A program made the position numbers and the translations under genes. 63,504 nucleotides of DNA, taken from positions 1 through 63,504 of the forward strand of contig PXYW01000015.1 of the NCBI GenBank assembly GCA_003023695.1, written 5' to 3'. This DNA comes from Sulfobacillus benefaciens (GTDB lineage Bacteria > Bacillota > Sulfobacillia > Sulfobacillales > Sulfobacillaceae). The notes below the pieces were generated by a model that was given only the letters and a program-made list of their open reading frames with translations, had not been told where the DNA came from and made no database searches. This document shows positions 19,927-29,158 of this stretch, piece by piece (the first letter of the stretch is position 1; every line of letters starts with the position of its first letter).

Positions 19927-22631
19927 TGGAATGGGTATATCTCCGAGGAGCGCGCCAACGGGGACGGGTGGTCCAACGCGAAACCGTGTTTGGGGAAGCG
20001 TTTGCCCACGTGTGGATTCCTGAAACGGGCACGGTGGTGCGCGTTGCTACTGACGAGATAGAGGATTTGCCCACCCTAGATTTGGCGGAAACACGCTACC
20101 GGGCGTATGCCTCCCGTATTGTTCAGGCGCTTCCCGGAGACGTGTTGCTGGCGCCCTTGGATAGTCGGGTGGCGCCGCTTCCCCACCAGATTCAGGTATT
20201 GGATCGGGTGGTGCGGGAACGCCGGATGCGGTTGCTGCTGGCAGACGAGGTGGGGCTGGGCAAGACGATTGAAGCGGGGTTGGTTATTCGGGAGTTGAAG
20301 TTGCGCCGCAAGATTCGCCGCATTTTGGTGGTCGCGCCCAAAGGTTTGCTCCATCAATGGGCGAGCGAGCTAGCGCTACACTTTGGTGAGCTGTTTCGGG
20401 TGATTACCGGGGACGATCTCCGCGGTGGCCATCACGAGGTGTGGTCCCAAAATGAGCAGTTGATTGTCTCCCAAGACGGCATCAAACCCCTCGCGCGGCG
20501 GCGCGGGTGGGAGGCCGAGCGCATTGCAGAATATAATCGGCAGCGCTATGAAGCAGTGCTGGGAGCGGGCTGGGACCTAATCGTGATTGACGAGGCGCAT
20601 CGCTTGGGCGGGAGCACAGACACGGTGGCGCGTTTTCGGCTGGGGCAGGGATTGGCGGCGGCCGCGCCATATTTACTCTTGCTCACCGCCACACCGCACC
20701 AGGGCAAAACCGATCAATTTCGCCGTTTGCTCAGTCTGTTGGATGCTGAGCGCTTTATCGAAAATCATAGTCTTAGTCCCGGCCTGGTTCAGCCTTATGT
20801 CATGAGAACGGCCAAGCGTATGGCCGTTAACGCAGATGGCTTGCCCTTGTTTCAATCGCGGCGGGTGGAGATGGTGGTGGTTGATTGGGATCCACCGCGA
20901 TACGCCATGCAACGCAAACTCTACGAAGCGGTGACAAGCTATGTCCAAAAAGGGTATCGGCAAGCTGTCGCAGAAAAGGCCTATACGGAGACCTTTTTGC
21001 TAATTTTAATGCAGCGGATGGTGACGTCTAGTCCATCCGCTGTGGAACGCGCCTTGCGCAGACGCATTATGACCATAGAAGACAGAGAGGCAACTGACAA
21101 TTGGGAAGTTAGTGAGGACGATGAGATCGAAACGGCTATCGATGAAACGGTTCCCTCGCGTGATCACTCAGCTTTAGTCTCTCTCCTGGAGTTAGCCTCA
21201 CTGGCAGTCCAGAGTCCCGATGCGCGGGTCGATCGGCTCATTGCCCTCATTGACAAGATCCGTCGCGAAGAAACCAGCGACACCAAATTTTTAATCTTTA
21301 CTGAGTTTCTCCCTACGCAGTCCATGCTGGCGCGAGTGTTGACGGGCTACGGATATCGGGTGAGTGTGTTGAACGGGCAGATGGACATGGGCGAGCGGCT
21401 TTCGGTCCAGGAAGCCTTTCGCCATCATAGCCAATTCCTCATTTCTACCGATGCCGGAGGTGAGGGCTTAAACCTGCAGTTTGCCCATGTCGTGATAAAC
21501 TACGACTTGCCGTGGAATCCGATGCGAATTGAGCAGCGCATCGGACGCGTAGATCGGATTGGACAGCGCCATATGGTTCGCGCGTTTAATTTTGTCATCG
21601 CCGATACCGTGGAATATCGGGTGCATGAAGTGCTGTTGGAAAAGCTGCAGCGAATCCTAGAAGAACTGGGCATCGATAAGTTGGGCGATGTGCTGGATTC
21701 TACCGGACTTGATGTGGATTACCAGGGGCTCTACGTGTCGGCCTTGATCGATCCCGAGCGAGCGGACAGCAAGCTTAGCCAGTGGGTTGAGGAAGTGCGG
21801 GAAACCGCGGACCAATCCATCAAACTTAATCAATCGATTGAGGCGGGACCACCCGATCCCAACCGCTTAAAAACCATTCTGCATCACCCTTTACCAAGCT
21901 GGATGGCTTCGATGGTGGAGCATTATGTGGCGGCGCGAGGAGGGTCGATTCAGCGAACCATTCTGGGGTGGACGATTGCCTTTCCCGATGGAATGGTTTT
22001 GCAAGATGTAATATTTCGTCCCGATAGCGAGGGTGCGGGGCAAACCTATCTGGCATTAGATCATCCCGAGATTCAGCGAATGTTGGAGCAACTGCCCCAT
22101 GAAGTTCAGGGCAGTTCTTTGTCGCGTTTGGTGTCAGATGCCTTCCCCAAGGGGCTTAGGGGTCTCTGGAGCCTATGGGAAATGACTTTGCGGTACGGGG
22201 AGGACAAAGATCGGCGGATTCTGCCGCTATTTTTGTCCCAGGATGGCCGCGTGTTTCGGGCCTCCTCTCTTCAAATATGGGAGCAGCTTACGCATCCAAG
22301 CTTTAAAGGAGATGTCGTGGGCACTTCCCGGCAACTGGATGAAATGACGTGGAACAAGCTCTTTGAGCATGCACAGAAAGAAGCCGAACCGCTTTACCAG
22401 GAACTAAAAGCAGCGCATAGTGAGCGCGTTCGGGACGAACGCATTGCCATGGAACAAGCCTTTAAGGTGCGTCGTGAAATCATTGAGCGGGTAGGTCTGC
22501 CCAATGTGCGCGAAGCTCGGATGCGGCGGCTAGAGTCTGAGTATGCTAAGCGTCTTCAAAAGATTGCCGATGCGTCTACCATTTCTCCACAACTCCAACC
22601 TCTCCTGATACTGGAGGTGGATGCCTCGTGA
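19926..22631 (+). CDS. brxHII: BREX type 3 SNF2-family helicase BrxHII
   Basis: 901 residues from ATG 19926, which shares a base with the stop of pglX (a GTG three bases earlier is possible). SNF2/superfamily 2 motifs: DEVGLGKT at 107-114, the DEAH box in VIDEAHRLGG at 222-225, LTATPHQGK, and the C-terminal lobe with STDAGGEGLNLQ and IEQRIGRVDRIGQ. Such helicases track along duplex DNA; BrxHII is the helicase that replaces BrxL in type 3 BREX. The end overlaps the start of pglZ by four bases. Confidence 0.9.
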   Translation: MEWVYLRGARQRGRVVQRETVFGEAFAHVWIPETGTVVRVATDEIEDLPTLDLAETRYRAYASRIVQALPGDVLLAPLDSRVAPLPHQIQVLDRVVRERRMRLLLADEVGLGKTIEAGLVIRELKLRRKIRRILVVAPKGLLHQWASELALHFGELFRVITGDDLRGGHHEVWSQNEQLIVSQDGIKPLARRRGWEAERIAEYNRQRYEAVLGAGWDLIVIDEAHRLGGSTDTVARFRLGQGLAAAAPYLLLLTATPHQGKTDQFRRLLSLLDAERFIENHSLSPGLVQPYVMRTAKRMAVNADGLPLFQSRRVEMVVVDWDPPRYAMQRKLYEAVTSYVQKGYRQAVAEKAYTETFLLILMQRMVTSSPSAVERALRRRIMTIEDREATDNWEVSEDDEIETAIDETVPSRDHSALVSLLELASLAVQSPDARVDRLIALIDKIRREETSDTKFLIFTEFLPTQSMLARVLTGYGYRVSVLNGQMDMGERLSVQEAFRHHSQFLISTDAGGEGLNLQFAHVVINYDLPWNPMRIEQRIGRVDRIGQRHMVRAFNFVIADTVEYRVHEVLLEKLQRILEELGIDKLGDVLDSTGLDVDYQGLYVSALIDPERADSKLSQWVEEVRETADQSIKLNQSIEAGPPDPNRLKTILHHPLPSWMASMVEHYVAARGGSIQRTILGWTIAFPDGMVLQDVIFRPDSEGAGQTYLALDHPEIQRMLEQLPHEVQGSSLSRLVSDAFPKGLRGLWSLWEMTLRYGEDKDRRILPLFLSQDGRVFRASSLQIWEQLTHPSFKGDVVGTSRQLDEMTWNKLFEHAQKEAEPLYQELKAAHSERVRDERIAMEQAFKVRREIIERVGLPNVREARMRRLESEYAKRLQKIADASTISPQLQPLLILEVDAS

Positions 22632-24433
22632 ATGAAAATTGGCGTGACTTCGTACTACAGCAGGTAACCTCGACCATGGCTCGGACTCGTGTGGTGGCTG
22701 ACCCTGATGGCTTGCTGTTGGATGAAGACTTGTTGCGGGAATTGGACCAACAAGGATTTTCGGTACTGCTGTATGATGACCCGTGGATGTTTCGTGTGCG
22801 CTATGAAGAGGACTACCGGGAGTGGTGGGACAACGGGAAAACTACGGCTAATTTGTTGGTGCGTTCCACCACCATGAATTTGGACGCCATTCCTTATGAC
22901 ATCATGGAACAAAGCGAGCCCGTCTATCTCTCCGTATCGCAGCTCTTTTCTCATCTGGATCGCAGTATTATGACGGAAATCGATCCGCGACTCTTTGACC
23001 GAGCCTTTACGGTGGACCATGCTGCGGGACCGGGACGGCTAACGCGTGAGGAAACTGCATTGCGGCTCCTGCGGGCCTTCTATGCCGTCGATCCTGAACT
23101 CGTCAACAGTCGTGAGGATGTATGGGCTTTAATCACAAAAATCTACCAGTCCGGCTACGCGCTCGCCGACAGCTTGGTGGAGTTTTTGACCGAATGCTTA
23201 ACTCCTTGGCAAAGCGAGTTGGCGTTTTCCCTACCTGAGGCTCTCATGTCGCGAGGGGTGTGGGAGAGAATACTGCGCCAAGCGGCTCAAGGCGGAGACA
23301 TGATGTTTGGTGCTCGCTATTGGCTCAACCAATTGGGTTGGGATACTGAAATTGGAATTCAAACGGTGCAATTGTCGCCCAGCCTGAACCGCAAACTGAG
23401 GGACTTGCTTAATCAGGATCACATCGTGGGCGGAGACTGGCTAAGCCATGCAAAAGACATTGCGACATTGCGGCTGGCGGTGCACCTTGGTCAGAATGCG
23501 CCCGACGACGAGGTGCTCAAAGCATTAGACCACCGATTTGAAGACTGGGTCTATCGCGATTATGGGCTCCTTCAGAGTCTCTCACCCTATCCCAATCCAA
23601 CGATGGTGCACCAAGTGGTGCACTTCATGGCCCATCAAAAGGATGTGGTACAATGGGCGCTCATCTTAATTGATGGAATGAGCTACCCGGATTGGCTCTA
23701 TATCAAAGCATTGATGGATTTGTCTCCCTATCAGGTAACAGAGCGAGCCGTGTTCGCTTGGGTTCCGACGATTACGTCGGTATCGCGAAAAGCGGTTTTC
23801 TCCGGACGCATACCACGTGAATTTGGTCAGCCGTTGGACACCACGAGCGGAGAGGAACTCTTATGGCGTCAATTTTGGATGCGCCAACAAAGGGATCCCA
23901 CCATGATTCGCTTTCAGAAGACCGCCGATGTGACGGATCCAAAGGAGATTCTTGCGTCCCTGGAGGGAGATGCGGTAGAAGTCGTCGGGCTGGTGGCCAA
24001 CATGGTGGATTTGCTGGCGCACTCGTCCAAGATGGGCATGCAGCAGTTTCTCTCTGATTTAAAATTGTGGATAGAAGAAAAAAGCAAATGGCTGGTCACG
24101 GTAGTCACGGGATTAGTGGAGCGTGGGTTTCACGTGATTATCACCAGCGATCATGGCCATACCGCGGTTGAAGGAATAGGGAAGCCTCCAACTGGCGACG
24201 TCCCGGACTCTAAGGGACGACGAGTCCAAGTGTTTCCGTCGGAACAACTGCGGCAAGGCGTATCCGTCGAGTGGGGACAACCATGGGCCCACCTATCAGG
24301 ATTGCCGTCAGGCTATTTTCCCTTGCTGGCGCGGGCCGGTACGGCCTATGCCCCCAAAGGGCAGCAGATGATTTCCCACGGAGGCGTATCAATGGAAGAA
24401 TTGATAGTGCCCATGATAAGGATCTCGCGATGA
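22628..24433 (+). CDS. pglZ: BREX alkaline phosphatase-superfamily protein PglZ
   Basis: 601 residues from GTG 22628, overlapping the brxHII stop; a GGAGGTGG lies upstream. The PglZ domain is in the C-terminal half: ALILIDGMSYPDW (metal-binding Asp 349), TITSVSRKAVFSG in the nucleophile region, and ITSDHGH at 506-511. PglZ is universal in BREX and is a metal-dependent hydrolase that binds the methyltransferase. The N-terminal half is family-specific. Ends with ATGA overlapping the start of brxA. Confidence 0.9.
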   Translation: MNENWRDFVLQQVTSTMARTRVVADPDGLLLDEDLLRELDQQGFSVLLYDDPWMFRVRYEEDYREWWDNGKTTANLLVRSTTMNLDAIPYDIMEQSEPVYLSVSQLFSHLDRSIMTEIDPRLFDRAFTVDHAAGPGRLTREETALRLLRAFYAVDPELVNSREDVWALITKIYQSGYALADSLVEFLTECLTPWQSELAFSLPEALMSRGVWERILRQAAQGGDMMFGARYWLNQLGWDTEIGIQTVQLSPSLNRKLRDLLNQDHIVGGDWLSHAKDIATLRLAVHLGQNAPDDEVLKALDHRFEDWVYRDYGLLQSLSPYPNPTMVHQVVHFMAHQKDVVQWALILIDGMSYPDWLYIKALMDLSPYQVTERAVFAWVPTITSVSRKAVFSGRIPREFGQPLDTTSGEELLWRQFWMRQQRDPTMIRFQKTADVTDPKEILASLEGDAVEVVGLVANMVDLLAHSSKMGMQQFLSDLKLWIEEKSKWLVTVVTGLVERGFHVIITSDHGHTAVEGIGKPPTGDVPDSKGRRVQVFPSEQLRQGVSVEWGQPWAHLSGLPSGYFPLLARAGTAYAPKGQQMISHGGVSMEELIVPMIRISR

Positions 24434-25128
24434 GTGGGCCTAAAATCGGGTTTGACTATCGCATTCATCTAGGGGATATGGACATGGCTGCACAAATTTG
24501 GCTTAAAGAAGGCCGTCTGACGCCGGCGCGTTTACAACCGGAAATGGGGCACATTGCCGGATTCGGGTCCCGAAAAAAAGCGATTACCGTGCTTAGCCGC
24601 CTCTGGTCCCGACCAGTATGGCAAGAAGGCTTGGGCCGTGAATTGTTACGTGACCTGCTGGTTCATGATCACCGAGTAGCCTATTGGGGTCTTCTCATGG
24701 TGGCTTATCCATTTGCTGCCCACGGGGCTTCGGACATTGGAAGATTGCTAATGATACAAGATGAACTCACAACACGACATGTCAATTTGGCAATCGTTCG
24801 TCGGTTAGGAGAGTCTGAAAAGGTCCGCTTGGCCACCAGGAAACTTCTCATCACCTTCTCTGATTGGAATATGTTGGCGCACCCTAATCGGGGAGTATAC
24901 ACGGCACCTCTTTGTCGGCCCATAAAGAATGCATTGGCTATAGCCTTCTTGACGTACTGCGCGCTGGTGGTGGAAGACACCACTCGTTTGACGCTTTCAG
25001 ATATTGAACATTTACCATGGCTATTTCCTTTTAAAGTCAATATTTCACCACGGGACTTCGATAATTTCCCTGCCTTTTCAGTAGAACGGAATGGACCGCA
25101 CGAATTAAAAGTCGGGGTAGTTCATTGA
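24430..25128 (+). CDS. brxA: BREX protein BrxA (DUF1819)
   Basis: 232 residues from ATG 24430 (ATGA overlap with pglZ). Helical, with ITVLSRLWSRP near residue 55 and the DUF1819-like stretch DIGRLLMIQDELTT then a Trp-containing helix (FSDWNML). In type 3 BREX brxA closes the operon after pglZ, and it does so here, completing brxF-brxC-pglXI-brxHII-pglZ-brxA. BrxA binds DNA in other BREX types. A 45-base gap separates it from the next module, short enough for read-through transcription. Confidence 0.8.
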   Translation: MSGPKIGFDYRIHLGDMDMAAQIWLKEGRLTPARLQPEMGHIAGFGSRKKAITVLSRLWSRPVWQEGLGRELLRDLLVHDHRVAYWGLLMVAYPFAAHGASDIGRLLMIQDELTTRHVNLAIVRRLGESEKVRLATRKLLITFSDWNMLAHPNRGVYTAPLCRPIKNALAIAFLTYCALVVEDTTRLTLSDIEHLPWLFPFKVNISPRDFDNFPAFSVERNGPHELKVGVVH

Positions 25129-25173
25129 AGTGGTCATGAACCTGGGGTGCTGGCGTATAGGAAGGTGAGGTAT

Positions 25174-27834
25174 ATGTCCGGGCATTGGTCAGATCCGTTG
25201 TTGGAGTGTCATCAAAAGGCAATACACGCCTTTGAGAAAAAACACCCAGGAGCGTCGCCTCCGAGATTTTGGGAGTTATCACTGTCTATTGATGACGATT
25301 TGTTTACTATGACCCTCAATGGAATTGTTCGGGAAATTCGATTCCTGTCGATGGCGGCTAACCCTCTGGGCACATCTGTTTTGCTACGATACTTGCTACG
25401 CACACGTTTGAGTAATGTACGCGGTAACCATTTGTGGCCGGAAGTAGAACATTTTTTGTCCCGCGCCACTGGACAAGAATTGCCTTCTCTGGCAACCCAA
25501 AATTTTTTTCGAGAAAGTTTGCTGCAGTGCCATGAGGCAGAGCTACCTCTCCACAAAAACCGTTTTGTGATGTTTTTGCTTAAAGACGTAGGTATTGGTT
25601 ATGGCAGGTCTCACCTGGTGCGTACATTTCTGGAAAATCTCCTCACTCGGCACCGGCTAAACCCTACGGATTCGACCGACAGGCTACTGTTAGAACAACT
25701 ATCTGAGATCAGTGATTCCGACTTAAAGGCCCTTTCAGCCGTGTTAGAGGATACTGGTCGGGCATTATTGGCTATAGCCGACTTTAGCGTTCGATATCCT
25801 GAATTTTCCCCGTCATCCAAAGATTCATGGGAGGAAAACCGTTCGTTTTGGTTAGACGCCCTTCGGATTGATCTTGACCGGTTACTTCCCGAAGGCCGTC
25901 GCATTTTAGAGCCAATACTTCTACGAGCAACACGGTCTACGGTTCGTGTACGACAGATGACTCCGAAGAGACATCCTGTTAGAACCCTTATTGCAAGCGT
26001 TTCGCAGTCTGGGGTTGTCGTGGTGAATGGTCGACATGATGTGATAGTGGTGGAAACCAATGCGCCTCTCCACGTGTCTTTTCCCGTAGAAATCCGTTAC
26101 GACGAAATGCCAAAATCAGTGTTCCGGGTTCATCTTCAGGGTTGGCCTATAGAACCAGTTACGATAGACACCGGTATGAGCCAATGGACGATTATTAATT
26201 CTGAAGCTGCATATATTTCGGGTACTGAACCACGTCCTCTCTTCTGGGGCAATTTGCGCATCGAAGGTCGTGGAGTTGCGCCAATAAATGCGGCAGATGT
26301 GAAGACCATACAGGGTAAGATTCCTCAAGCGTGGGACCACGAATTGATGGAGGTTGTCATTGATACTCCAAGAAAATTGCCCGTACAAATGCCATTTACC
26401 AACGCAGAACAGTTTACTGATCACCTTCGTGAATTGGGGACAGGTCCCGTTACTTTAGGTTTGCAATATTGTGGAGTGAGGTTGCCGCAAAAGTACCATC
26501 TTTATCTTTTCGCCAACCCTCCGGTAGTTAAACCGAGTGCTGAAGATATTCCTTCGACGGTACGTTGGAACGATCGCAACGGAGATAGCATCCAACTAAC
26601 GGGAACGATAGAAAAAAAGCAAGGTAGCAACATAGTTCACGCAAACTATTTGATACCAGGGACGGCAGCTGTTGTTACCTGCCATTGGCAAACTATTGTT
26701 GAAGATGTGCAACTCTTTGCAGATGGTGTTCTTGTGCCTTGGGAAAAGAAGCTCTGGGCAGGGTCCGTACAGAATGATTTGGCGTTGACGGTCGTGGGCA
26801 TGCCTCAATCGCCCGTTCGTATTGAGGTGGAGGAGCGACTGATCACTCAACGAAACTTAATGCAGGAAATTCGGGAGGTAATGCACCAGATCGCATCGGA
26901 TTCTTTAACTATGAAGGTATATGCCGGAGGTACCAAGCGACTATGGACATTAATAACGGGGCCCGGTGATATTACCGCAACTGCGGCGTGGTCCACTCCC
27001 GAAGAAATTCATGGTGAGGTGTCCTGGTTCGGATTAACGTCGGCTATACCCTCCGTAACCATTGCCGGTATTTCAGGTATTGTTACTAGCCTTGAAGATC
27101 GGGGAAATCGGGGGCCTTTGGGATATCATCAGTTTGTAGCCGAGTTGTTTTGGGATATGCGATCGCTCGAGTCGACAACCACGGGACTAACTGAAATTTT
27201 AGCAACAATATCGACCGGAAGCCTTGTGGTAGGCCGCGTCACGGAATCCCCTTACCATGAAGCCATGGCCCTTCGACGACAGATTCAAGGATATTTGGAT
27301 CGGCCCGAGGATGCAACGCCAGCTTGGGACGTGATTTACCTTGTAGAGCGCTATGCACGAATTCGCGGGGAGTTTCCTTTCAACGTAGACCGATTGGTCC
27401 GCCGGATCTCTTCAATATTACAAGGCGAGGCTCGGGGGGCAATACAAGCGTTGCGGCTGATGGATGCACTTATTAAGGAACGTCCTACACCATATGCACC
27501 TCTTAGACTTGAAGGTACCGGGGAATATGCAGAAGTGTTCTACACTACACTTTTGCTTTTAAATCATATCTTGCTCTACCGTCAAGGACTAGGAAGCCCC
27601 GTTGTCTTACACAATTTGGTTGACGAATTAGCTCAAAGATTCGAAGATAAATCGGTAGGGGAGTGGTGTCAGATTATGGTGGGTTATTGCCAATTTATTA
27701 CGGGAATTGGTATTCCGAATCAGAAGATGCCGTTATCCTTTTCAACTCCTCCTATGGTTTTGTTTGATAACCACCTCCGTGATTGGTGGAATACATTACA
27801 AATAAAAGAGGGTTATCATGCCGAAAACTCCTAA
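25174..27834 (+). CDS. Unknown 886-residue protein, first gene of DISARM-like module
   Basis: I do not recognise this family. The start is ATG 25174 with GGAAGGTGAGG upstream. The N-terminal 250 residues look alpha-helical; residues about 280-640 look beta-rich and repetitive, perhaps several immunoglobulin-like or sandwich domains; the C-terminal 200 are helical. No Walker, nuclease or methylase motif is evident and there is no signal peptide. Its stop lies 17 bases inside the next gene, so the two are translationally coupled. The DNA appears AT-richer and less biased in codon use than the BREX genes upstream, suggesting a separate origin. By position it could be a scaffold or sensor, analogous to DrmE of class 2 DISARM, but no similarity was demonstrated. 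Confidence 0.75.
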   Translation: MSGHWSDPLLECHQKAIHAFEKKHPGASPPRFWELSLSIDDDLFTMTLNGIVREIRFLSMAANPLGTSVLLRYLLRTRLSNVRGNHLWPEVEHFLSRATGQELPSLATQNFFRESLLQCHEAELPLHKNRFVMFLLKDVGIGYGRSHLVRTFLENLLTRHRLNPTDSTDRLLLEQLSEISDSDLKALSAVLEDTGRALLAIADFSVRYPEFSPSSKDSWEENRSFWLDALRIDLDRLLPEGRRILEPILLRATRSTVRVRQMTPKRHPVRTLIASVSQSGVVVVNGRHDVIVVETNAPLHVSFPVEIRYDEMPKSVFRVHLQGWPIEPVTIDTGMSQWTIINSEAAYISGTEPRPLFWGNLRIEGRGVAPINAADVKTIQGKIPQAWDHELMEVVIDTPRKLPVQMPFTNAEQFTDHLRELGTGPVTLGLQYCGVRLPQKYHLYLFANPPVVKPSAEDIPSTVRWNDRNGDSIQLTGTIEKKQGSNIVHANYLIPGTAAVVTCHWQTIVEDVQLFADGVLVPWEKKLWAGSVQNDLALTVVGMPQSPVRIEVEERLITQRNLMQEIREVMHQIASDSLTMKVYAGGTKRLWTLITGPGDITATAAWSTPEEIHGEVSWFGLTSAIPSVTIAGISGIVTSLEDRGNRGPLGYHQFVAELFWDMRSLESTTTGLTEILATISTGSLVVGRVTESPYHEAMALRRQIQGYLDRPEDATPAWDVIYLVERYARIRGEFPFNVDRLVRRISSILQGEARGAIQALRLMDALIKERPTPYAPLRLEGTGEYAEVFYTTLLLLNHILLYRQGLGSPVVLHNLVDELAQRFEDKSVGEWCQIMVGYCQFITGIGIPNQKMPLSFSTPPMVLFDNHLRDWWNTLQIKEGYHAENS

Positions 27835-29158
27835 CCCATCTTCTGTTGATCTTCAGATCTTGCTGAAAGAAGCACTAAAAACTTCGAAAACCGTGACAAC
27901 CCAGGTCGCATGGCGAAAACAGATTTTAGCGCTCACAAATGAACAGCAAGAAAAACTTCTCGAGCTATGGAAGGGCGCAACAGGCGACAGTAAAGTCCCC
28001 AATGACGGATTAAACTGGGCGATACCTCTTCTTGATCAAGTAGGATCACGACCTGTTCATCAGCATTTGTTGACGCTGCTGGATGCTATGCCGGAAAGGC
28101 TCCGTCTAGAATTTTGGATGACGGCACTCGGTATTTGTGACTGTTGGACTACTTTTGCTGCTATCCATGGTAAAAGTTTTGAGACATTGGTTGTTCCTCT
28201 TTTGCGAAAGGCCGCCCAACAACCCGGATTGCCGGATGAGTGGTGGACCCACTGGATGGCTGGAGTACGTGCTTTAATATCCAATTACGCTGGAAATGTT
28301 TCATCGTGGGTTCCCCAAGTCCAGGATGTTTTGAAGGCTGGTCAGCCATCAGCAATCGCGAAAGACCCTACGTTTATGGTTGACTTGAAAAAAGCTGTTG
28401 CCGAAAGTGTTGAGATGGTGCTACCCACCCCGAAAAGTACTAAGAAGGCTGGCCACAAGAAGGGCAAACCATCTACGAACTCCTCGCAGTCTACGCCCAG
28501 TCAAAACGTCGAGAGCTCTGCCATAACGGATATATGGAGACGTATGCGTAATTTGATAGATCTGGCGGAAACCGATGTTCTCAAAGTACTGGCTCAACAG
28601 GAAGCGCTTCAAACCGAGTTGCGTAAATTGAGTGAAACGAATAAAGAATTAACTGAAGACATCGCGAAGATTCGGAAGAACTTAGAGGGGGAATTGCATA
28701 AACATAAGGAGATTCAGGCCAGCTATGAAGAATTGGCCATGGCTAATCGGAAAACTGAGGCGGAAGTTACTCGGCTACGAGAGGAACTTACAACGGAACG
28801 TCGTCTGAAGCAGAAAATTCAGGACTCGTATCGTGAAATATCCGAACTTGAAGAACGAACAAAAATGGAACTCGCCGAATGGCGACGTGCGGCGGAAATG
28901 TGGGAGCACCAAGCACAAAGTCAGCGAGAAAGTGGGGAGCTGGAATTTCGCGATCAGTTGCGCCGTGGTCCCGTCCGTATGGCGTCGCATGTTAAGGGTT
29001 ATGTAGAGTCTGTTCTTGAAGGGGACCCAAACCCGGAGTTAATACCCTTATTAGGTCTCTCATTTGATGAGTTGCATAGAAGCTTGCTTGGCTTGGCTGA
29101 GATGCCCCAAGAAGCGCGCATTCGACGCGAACTTTTAAGGAAAGAAGGGGAATCGTGA
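27818..29158 (+). CDS. Coiled-coil protein, partner of Hsp70-like ATPase
   Basis: 446 residues from ATG 27818, overlapping the previous gene by 17 bases. An alpha-helical N-terminal domain (about 1-190) is followed by a Lys/Ser/Thr-rich linker (about 205-230), then a long coiled coil with Glu/Lys/Leu heptads (about 255-370) and a short helical C-terminal domain (about 385-446). No enzymatic motif. It directly precedes an Hsp70-like gene with TGATG coupling, which recalls the coiled-coil nucleotide-exchange factor GrpE beside DnaK. The GrpE analogy is by architecture and position only; I see no GrpE sequence signature. Confidence 0.75.
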   Translation: MPKTPNPSSVDLQILLKEALKTSKTVTTQVAWRKQILALTNEQQEKLLELWKGATGDSKVPNDGLNWAIPLLDQVGSRPVHQHLLTLLDAMPERLRLEFWMTALGICDCWTTFAAIHGKSFETLVVPLLRKAAQQPGLPDEWWTHWMAGVRALISNYAGNVSSWVPQVQDVLKAGQPSAIAKDPTFMVDLKKAVAESVEMVLPTPKSTKKAGHKKGKPSTNSSQSTPSQNVESSAITDIWRRMRNLIDLAETDVLKVLAQQEALQTELRKLSETNKELTEDIAKIRKNLEGELHKHKEIQASYEELAMANRKTEAEVTRLREELTTERRLKQKIQDSYREISELEERTKMELAEWRRAAEMWEHQAQSQRESGELEFRDQLRRGPVRMASHVKGYVESVLEGDPNPELIPLLGLSFDELHRSLLGLAEMPQEARIRRELLRKEGES

